Shown here: positions 57,573 through 64,000 of the stretch, in pieces | How positions within the stretch are numbered: the first letter of the stretch is position 1 | Layout of the letters: each line of letters opens with the position of its first letter | DNA from: Endocalyx cinctus | Lineage: Eukaryota; Ascomycota; Sordariomycetes; Amphisphaeriales; Apiosporaceae | NCBI GenBank assembly: GCA_001600455.1 | Contig: BCKC01000005.1 | Coordinates: 1,736,001-1,800,000 of the forward strand | Length of the DNA: 64,000 nucleotides | Reading direction: 5' to 3' | Program-made: the position numbers and the translations under genes | The notes under the pieces: model-generated | Seen by the model: only the letters and a program-made list of their open reading frames with translations | Told to the model about the DNA's origin: nothing | The model's database searches: none

Positions 57573-58565
57573 ATGGCTTCGACGGTAGAATATACAACAC
57601 AAACCCTTAACGGTCACGAAGGAAAGGATAACGTCCAGATAAACGGCCGCGTAACCCTTTCTCAGAATCGCGACAAAGAACATCAACGTCAACAATCTCT
57701 CTTATCAGCCACGCCTCGACCTCATCCTCCTCCTTCACCTCCCGCGACCGTATCCGAATCCGAGACGGAATCATCTTCGGAGGACCATCGTGGCGATCCG
57801 GACCAACACGGAGAGCATTACCGTTTAGAATCGGACACCGGCGCCGCCCGACGACGCTCGAGGAGGATAGAGACGGGCACTCTGTGCGCGAGCGAGAACG
57901 GTTCCCCCGTGATATCGCCCGTAACTTCACCGCCTTACTGGCTACACTACCACGACCAAGACCGTCGTCACCACCACCACCCGGGTTCGGGACACTCGCG
58001 CACGGCGTCGACGACCTCGGTCGAATCGATCCCTTCCGGGATGATCACTTTACGCGACAACGAGACGGCGGATGAGCGGGGCAGCGCGTGCTGGGCCAAG
58101 AGCGTCGAGGTGACCGATTACGTGACCGTCGGCGGCGGCGCCGCCGCCAGCGTGGGCGCCTTCGTCGTCTGGAACGTCCGCGTCGAGACCTTATCCGGAA
58201 GCTACCTCAACATCCGCAAGCGCTACTCCGAGTTCGACGACTTCAGGTGGCGCCTCATGCGCACCTTCCCCGGCTTCGAGGCCGCCGTGCCCGAGCTTCC
58301 CCCCAAAAGCCTCATCTCCAAGTTCAGACCCAGCTTCCTCGAGAAGAGGCGGCGGGGTCTACAGTACTTCCTTAAGTGAGTCAAGTCCCCCTCCTTCCCC
58401 TCAACTGACTTATACCGTTATATAACGGTATTTCATAACATGTATACAATTTTGATAAACAGATTTACCTTCAATTACTAATCACTCGCGTTCTTTGATA
58501 GTTGTATATTACTAAATCCCGAGTTTTCTGGATCTCCCGTCCTTAAGGAATTTCTTTTCTCCTGA
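57573..58565 (+). CDS. ypt35: PX-domain endosomal protein, Ypt35-like sorting nexin
   Basis: Two exons, 57573-58375 and 58502-58565, give 288 residues. A long disordered N-terminus (Ser/Pro/His-rich) precedes a PX domain from about residue 168 to the end. The domain includes VWNVRVETLSG, KRYSEFDDFRWRL (phosphoinositide-binding Arg-Tyr), the PxxP loop in PELPPKSLISKF and FLEKRRRGLQYFL. Exon 2 supplies the last helix (NPEFSGSPVLKEFLFS), the normal PX end. Proteins of this shape bind PI3P on endosomes or vacuoles. In yeast Ypt35 recruits Vps13. The intron of 126 bases contains a second, unused CAG acceptor before the chosen one. Confidence 0.88.
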
Positions 58566-59668
58566 TTTTTCATCCCTTTACCCCATTTCCATTCTTGTTA
58601 CCAATATCAGATGATACTGGCCCATTACGACCGCCTTCTTTTGAGAAGTTATCGATACTACAGCAAATACTTTTTCTTTTCTTTATTCTTTCTACTATTA
58701 AAATTTTCTTTCTAGTACATATTTTCCCCCCATACATTAGGATACAACGAAGCCATGAAACAAAAACAGAAAACACAAAATATATATAACTTTAATCTTG
58801 TACGAATACGATATGATCAACTTTAACAACCCCCCGTGGGCATGGAGTGGGTAAGGAGGCGTGGACATGTGTCTGTGGAATGACGTTTTTTTAACACCTC
58901 TGGAAGTCCGGTGTTGGCAATTTTATCTTGGGCCAACAAATATAACGAAAAGGCGTCTCAAAAAAAAAAAAGATACCAATCATACTCAAACATGAGGCGG
59001 GGGTTGTTTCATATCGAAAACTTTATCATGGTACCTATATGCTTAAAAGGGAAATAGAGTATACCTTCTTGGATACTCATATTCTCAAAATTTATATATG
59101 ACATATATATCCGTATAAAATAAAATTGGTCAAGCAAGTTTTGCATAGATGGAGAAATAAAATTAAAAAAAAAAAAGATATGTCTTTCAAACCACTCATA
59201 ATATTGCCCCTTTTTAAATTTCTCTCTATTGTATATGTGAAAGTAAACTTGTAGAGACGTAAACCCCCTCGTCACGGAAACGCCAATTGTATATTGTATC
59301 CGCCAGTCCTTGTATATATAGACTCTACCCAAAGACCATATTTTTTCTCCTGGAAAGGAGTATTCAAACCAATGAGTTTTGCATACACCACATTGCTCTC
59401 CGTAAATCCATTTCTTAGGTAAGGTGAGCGGCTCATGTAATACCTCTCGATTAAACCCATTACCGTCTTCGGCTCAGCACTCAGCTCGTCCTACCCCGCC
59501 ACCTTCAGCATGCTATCTCCATTGAACGGCCGCTACTTAAACAAAAATCGACAAGGTCAAGTTTACTAAATTAAAAGAAATGGCATAGCAACAATTCTTT
59601 TTTTCTTTTTTCTTTTTCACACGCTCCCCCTTCTCTCACGCACCCCTCCTCGTCGCGATCACTCACTA
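58566..59668. other. 3'-3' intergenic region
   Basis: Very AT-rich DNA between Ypt35 and the Mpv17 gene. Open frames are short and biased to Ile/Phe/Lys. Nothing supported. Confidence 0.6.
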
Positions 59669-60409
59669 CTACTTGCTGTTCACCATGCTGAGGTAGCAGT
59701 TCCAGCCGATGCTGACGACGTTGACGAGGAGGACGCGGTAGTCGAGCGGGACGAACTTGAAGTTGACCATCTGCACGAAGGGCCAGATCATGTAGTTCGT
59801 CTGCAGGGCCGGCTTGTAGCTCTTCTCTAGCTTCTCCTTCGGGTCCGACCCTTCGAGCGTGGCCATGCTCGACAGGAAGACGCCGATCATGACGGGCGCG
59901 AACAGGAGCTGGTCGCACGCCACGCGGGCGAGCATCTCGGCGTTCTTGTTCTTCAGGACCACGTTCCGCTGCAGGATCCCGAACCACGTCGTGGCGGCGG
60001 GACCGAAGATGGCTTTTTTTTTTTTAAGATTAAATTAGCTTAGGTCGTTCTCTCTTTTTAAGTTTAGATATATAGATATATAGATAGAACAAAAAAAAAA
60101 AAGAATTCGATAGGAATTGAAACCTTACCTCCTCCGTACAAGAACATGCGTCCCGTCCGGGCGAACTCGTGCTTCTGAATTCCCTTCTTCTCAACGGCCT
60201 GCTGAGCGGTGATATCACCGACGGCGAATAGCACGGCCGTGGTGATGCTCTGGGTGAGCAAAGGCCGCGTGGCCAGCTTGCGTTGATACCTTTTTTATAT
60301 ATATCAAGGTTAGTATAATGATACCTTCTCATTTTTTTTTATGACGGTGTTCGTTTTTTTGTTACGTGATTTCTCAATATAAGGTTTTATCCACTTACCA
60401 GCGAAGCAT
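59669..60409 (-). CDS. Mpv17/PMP22/Sym1-family membrane protein
   Basis: Three exons, 60409-60399, 60289-60129 and 60012-59669, give 171 residues. Exon 1 is only 11 bases and encodes MLRW together with the next exon. The sequence continues [14 protein letters not shown] (the family N-terminus) with GDITAQQ, then GRMFLYGGA, and finishes with the signature block [17 protein letters not shown], then [12 protein letters not shown]. Four membrane spans are expected. Sym1/Mpv17 sits in the inner mitochondrial membrane and affects metabolite transport and mtDNA stability under stress; other family members are peroxisomal. Both introns carry A/T homopolymers, and the exon-3 acceptor follows an A-run directly. 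The short first exon is supported by phase and by homology of the joined sequence. Confidence 0.9.
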
Positions 60410-62043
60410 AATTGAGTTCTTTTTTAAAGGTAATTTAGGAGATAGCCGTGGTGAAATATCAAATCCGGATTATTTGCGAAGTTGGATGGACGGGAAAGAC
60501 TTCTCGTGATGAGCGGTTTTGACTTGGTTTTTGTTTTTGGTGCTTAATAGTAGACCTCTTTTTTTTAAGCTTTTTTTTTTTTTTTACCGTGGTCGCGTAA
60601 CCTCTTGGCTCTCTCTCTTTATCTTTCTCTCTCGTCAGTTTTGTTCCCCGTCACGAAATGAGAAGGGAAGAAAAGGGGAATGGTTTGTTACTAGTGTTAC
60701 TGGTTTTTTCTTTGCTTTTTTCTCTCTTTTTAATGTGAACAGATGTCCGAACCCCTGGAGTTTTATTTCAATTTGAGCCTCATGTGAGTTCTGGGTGGAG
60801 AAGTTGGTGTTTTATCTATTTTATCTGTTTTATCTCTTTAAACAAAAATATTACCTGTAAGATGACGATGGATCTTTTTTTTCACACACACATTTCTCTA
60901 CTTTTATTGTCCCACGATAGGGGAAAGTGGTTCCGCGGTCGAATAAATGACTTGTCCCCCCAGACCCCCCCCCCTAATTAATACACTACGTGTAGAAATA
61001 CTGCCTGACTGTCTGTGAGCTACAATAGTCTGGTAAAATCTGTGAGGTGAGAAACAAAACACACAGTAATAATAAAATACTGTGTTACTGTTTATTTAAT
61101 TGACCCGTGGACATTTTAGCATTTTAGAACCTGGTTCTAGGGCCCCATACACCTGTCATATTCCCCACAATGTCGGGGATTAGACTCGTCCGTTGCTTCC
61201 GTTACGGGACTTACGTGGGGGTTTACTCGGGTTTACTGTAGTAGTTTATGGAGAGAGGTCAAGCTACACCGCGCTATTACATTAGTGTATTCAGGTAGCT
61301 CTTAGGTACTGCACGCACTGAAGTAGTACCCTTAATGGATACTGTAGTATTGTAGCTGAATTAACATGAGTTCAAATACGGAGTACGTACTGCCAAATTA
61401 TAGCGAATAATACATCCATGGATGAACCAAAGCCTACAAAGCCTACAGTAAGTGCAAAGGTATATAAAACATCAAAACATTGAAACGGTTCAAAAACCAC
61501 GATATTTATAATATACCTACTATCCATTGTAAGTAAGCAACGTGAATAAATATGGCAGATGAACCTGATATCCTAATAAATACCAGGTTATAACTTAAGA
61601 GCGGTCAAGTAAACTTTGGTTCTGAAGCCAATAAAGTGCCGCAGTGTTCAGAATTTACACTGTCTATAAACGCCTCTCATTTCCTCATTCGCCATGTTCC
61701 AGGAACAACACAATAAGCATAATTGAGATAATACCTCATTCTGACAGCTGTTGAAAGTCCCTCATATCATTAATATTGATCGGGCCTCAATACTTCCCCG
61801 GATTTTCTTGAATCCACCTAAATTTTCTCCCTGCATTCTGACGATAGTGATACTAACCACCCGACCTGCAGATTACATGACTCTCTCAGTACTAGATGAG
61901 ACCTTCTCACCCTCCTCCTCCCCTATTCCTCTATTATTATTCTCATCCTTCATCCCCCTTCTTCGTTCTCCGCCGTACATTCCATCATTCCTAATCGTCT
62001 CATCTTCTCTTTTTGCCCGCGTCCCAGGGACGTAAGCCCGACG

Positions 62044-62217
62044 CTAAACATCGCCCCTCGCCCCTCGCCCCTCGCCAGAAATCTCAATCTCCTTGAGCCG
62101 GGTGAGAAAGCGGTCATTAGGGCGGACGCGCGAGGTCTAGCGCTTACGAGCCGGGCCAGGGGCCTCCCTGAGGCTCATGTTCTCCTCGACGACCAGGTTA
62201 TACGGCCACGAGGGCGC
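62044..62217 (-). pseudogene. GC-rich 58-codon coding relic with internal stop
   Basis: One minus-strand frame reads PSWPYNLVVEENMSLREAPG, PARKR, a TAG at 62139-62137, then TSRVRPNDRFLTRLKEIEI and a GEGRGARGDV end with a TAG stop. The composition is coding-like and GC-rich in AT-rich surroundings. A CAG-to-TAG change would explain the single stop. The tail comes from a CCCCTCG tandem. The source family is not recognised. Confidence 0.35.
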
Positions 62218-62517
62218 AGAATGATATACTGAAATTGTGTAGAGTTGTAGAAAGAAGTCTATGTAGACTCTCACGTTTATTTATAACTAACAAATGTACT
62301 ATCATTCCCTAACAGACATATATATTTCATGGATTGCCTTATAGTTTTCGTCCCTTGTTCCTTATACCAATATTTGATTTACCTTCATATATACAACAAA
62401 AAAAAAAAAAAAACTCTTCCTAGCAGCTTAGGCACTCTTAACCTCAAGTTGAACAATCAGGACTATACGTATTGTAGATGTCAGGGTGGCAGACTAGATC
62501 ATCAACACGTTTAGGTA

Positions 62518-62897
62518 TGTTGTAGAGGGCTATTGCCCCGGTGAGACCATACCTCTTTATATTATTATCCATTATGATGCTGAGGTCTTTTCTGGGGTTA
62601 TGATCCATATCCAACCCTTAGGCTTCCAACATAATGGACTGCTCCAGGGTTATTTTTTTTTTTCTGAAATTCATCATACCACGACTAGAGATCAACTAAG
62701 GAAGCCTCTGTAATGTGGGGAATAATCGTCTTATATAGGGCTGACAGGACAGCCTTACAGGCGTGCATACTTACAGTGATGTGCCCATGCTTAAACTTCT
62801 GCCAGGCTATATTTACTCCAAGGATGAGACGATATGACTTCCTCCAAGGACTCTTTTCCTCTTTCCCTTTCTAATCAAAGTCAATTGAATACATACA
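62518..62897. mobile_element. possible solo LTR
   Basis: The stretch begins TGTTGTAGAGGGC and ends with ATACATACA, so it has TG...CA ends. Its non-coding middle holds CATACCTCTTTATATTA, GGGTTATGATCC and a purine/pyrimidine-rich end, as in fungal Copia-type LTRs. No target-site duplication is visible and no internal retrotransposon genes are present. The call rests on general appearance only. Confidence 0.3.
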
Positions 62898-63014
62898 ATT
62901 ATGAAGAATCGGCGTATTTCCCAGCATGATACTGCCTAGTATTTATTTAATCTTAGGTAGGTTCCCATCCGCGTCATTTATGCATTATCCAGGTATCTTT
63001 TAACCCCGTCGACA

Positions 63015-64000
63015 ATGACCATGAGGGAGTTTCCCACCATATATCGGCTAAGGGGCATACCCGAGAGCCAATGCCCTAAGTCCTTAGCTTCCGCCATGGC
63101 TTCCGCTCTGGGTCCTGATCACATTGTGCACCTCCACTCGCTGGCCGTGGACCTGCCTGAGAGCGGCTTCCGCGGCAAGCGGGTGGCCACAGTTACGTTC
63201 GAGGGGCCTGATAACAAAGACCCTAAAGAACTTTTGGATGCCATCTGTGGCCCTCCTTCGTTGGTAGACAGACCGGAGTGGACATTGGGAACAGAAAAGA
63301 CCGGCTTGAGCGATCGACTGTTCATTGACTCTCATTTCTATGGATTCACTGTTCTTAATGAAGTTGCGAAAGATCACCGGACTGAGTTAAGTGATATCCT
63401 TGGCCATATACCTTAAGCGGATCTCTATTCTAACTACCAAAAAGTTGTATTGTTGTGACGGGTTTAGCTGCAAATGCTCTCGCGGCTTGGAAGGCTAGAG
63501 GGGAAGACTCTTTTGTGTGGTTGAGAGACTACTTGCCTACCGAGTGCCCGGGCCTCCGGGTCATCACGTACGGTTACGACACGCACCTTGTCGGCAGCAC
63601 ATCTTGTCAGTGTGTCGATGATGTAGCCATAACTCTCGTTAACTCCTTGCAGAGAGAGAAATTCAGCGAACCGTCGACTAAGCCGTTGACATTTATTGCA
63701 CATAGCCTAGGCGGTATCCTCCTGAAGGCGTCCCTGGCAAAAATGGCAGAGTCGAAACTCGAAGAGCACTATTCCATTTTTTCGAGGCTCAACCAGGTAC
63801 TCTTGTTCGGGGTCCCTAACAGGGGAATGGAGAATGCCAATTTCCGGGACATCGCGGAAAACCAGCCAAACCTGGCTCTAGTAGAGGAGCTCGGCTTCTC
63901 GAACAAGCAACTACGCACTCTCGACGACCAGTTCTCCGAAATCTGTGACCATCGTGACGTTAGAGTAGTATCCTTCTACGAGACCAAGCTCACGTCAGGG
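63015..64000 (+). CDS. NLR-like STAND protein, N-terminal alpha/beta-hydrolase part (truncated by window)
   Basis: Exon 1 is 63015-63385 and exon 2 runs from 63445 to the window edge, giving 309 residues so far. The join inside RT-D-CIVVTGLAANALAAW uses a GTTAAG donor and an AAAAAG acceptor 14 bases after CTAAC. The start is a short conserved N-terminal region (IYRLRGIP and SHFYGFTVLN). It is followed by a SERAC1-like alpha/beta-hydrolase domain: VVTGLAANA oxyanion loop, ITYGYDT, and the nucleophile Ser210 in FIAHSLGG. In fungi this N-terminal domain usually precedes a NACHT or NB-ARC domain and C-terminal repeats, in proteins of non-self recognition and heterokaryon incompatibility. The downstream domains lie outside the window and are inferred. 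The final visible part (NRGMENANFRDIAEN) is typical of the same domain. Confidence 0.85.

Larger units (their letters stand above)
60410..63014. other. 2.6 kb intergenic region with relics
   Basis: T-rich near the Mpv17 promoter (60530-60590). Further right are a GC-rich coding-like relic at 62044-62217 and a possible solo LTR at 62518-62897. The 94-codon frame at 61751-62035 is not convincing. No intact gene. Confidence 0.5.

Noticed and set aside
63386..63444. Possible U12-type AT-AC intron (ATATCCTT start) in the NLR gene
   Set aside because: An AT-AC reading also stays in frame, but U12 splicing is generally absent from Pezizomycotina. A normal GT-AG intron (GTTAAG to AAAAAG after CTAAC) gives a better family match.
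1..64000. CRISPR arrays, tRNA and rRNA genes
   Set aside because: No regularly spaced repeats, and no A/B-box or clover-leaf sequence was recognised by eye. A covariance-model scan would be decisive and was not possible.

Overview
The window is nuclear DNA of a filamentous ascomycete (Pezizomycotina). Genes are interrupted by short GT-AG introns of about 50-130 bases with CTAAC-like branch sites. The gene set is typical: a GH71 mutanase, Spa2, a Zn2Cys6 regulator, a DUF7707-type GPI protein and a fungal NLR. Gene spacing is wide, and compact GC-rich exons sit in AT-rich intergenic DNA. Dispersed TAGGTACCTAGG-like tracts and many long homopolymers suggest a Sordariomycete, possibly Xylariales; that last step is a guess. 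Isolated N bases (6369, 19290, 19294, 19390) indicate a draft assembly.

Layout. 0-9 kb: GH71 alpha-1,3-glucanase, Nbp2/Skb5-like SH3 protein, Ssu72 phosphatase. 9-13.4 kb: long AT-rich gap. 13.4-26.3 kb: polarisome scaffold Spa2, a single-repeat Myb/SANT protein, a four-span MARVEL-type protein, and a large unidentified membrane protein with 35 consecutive glutamines. 27-39.4 kb: a metabolic stretch with a vanillyl-alcohol-oxidase-type flavoenzyme, a convergent atypical SDR, a Zn2Cys6 transcription factor, decayed coding DNA and a classical SDR. 40-48 kb: secreted glutaminyl cyclase, a C2H2 zinc-finger protein with a hydrophobic N-terminus, the OST subunit Swp1/ribophorin II, and a choline/ethanolaminephosphotransferase. 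48-57 kb: gene-poor and degraded, with a P450 pseudogene, a DUF7707 GPI protein, a GC-rich repeat island and a frameshifted kinase-like gene. 57-64 kb: PX protein Ypt35, an Mpv17/Sym1 protein, relic DNA including a possible solo LTR, and the 5' part of an NLR-like STAND gene cut by the window edge.

Most genes are independent housekeeping functions: RNA polymerase II CTD dephosphorylation, polarity, N-glycosylation, phospholipid synthesis, endosomal sorting and mitochondrial membrane. Genes that could act together are the VAO-type oxidase, the two SDRs and the Zn2Cys6 regulator at 27-39 kb, which could form a small aromatic-compound pathway. This is inferred from proximity only. No tRNA, rRNA, CRISPR array or intact transposon was recognised. 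All functional calls come from reading the translated exons and remembered family features; no database search was possible.
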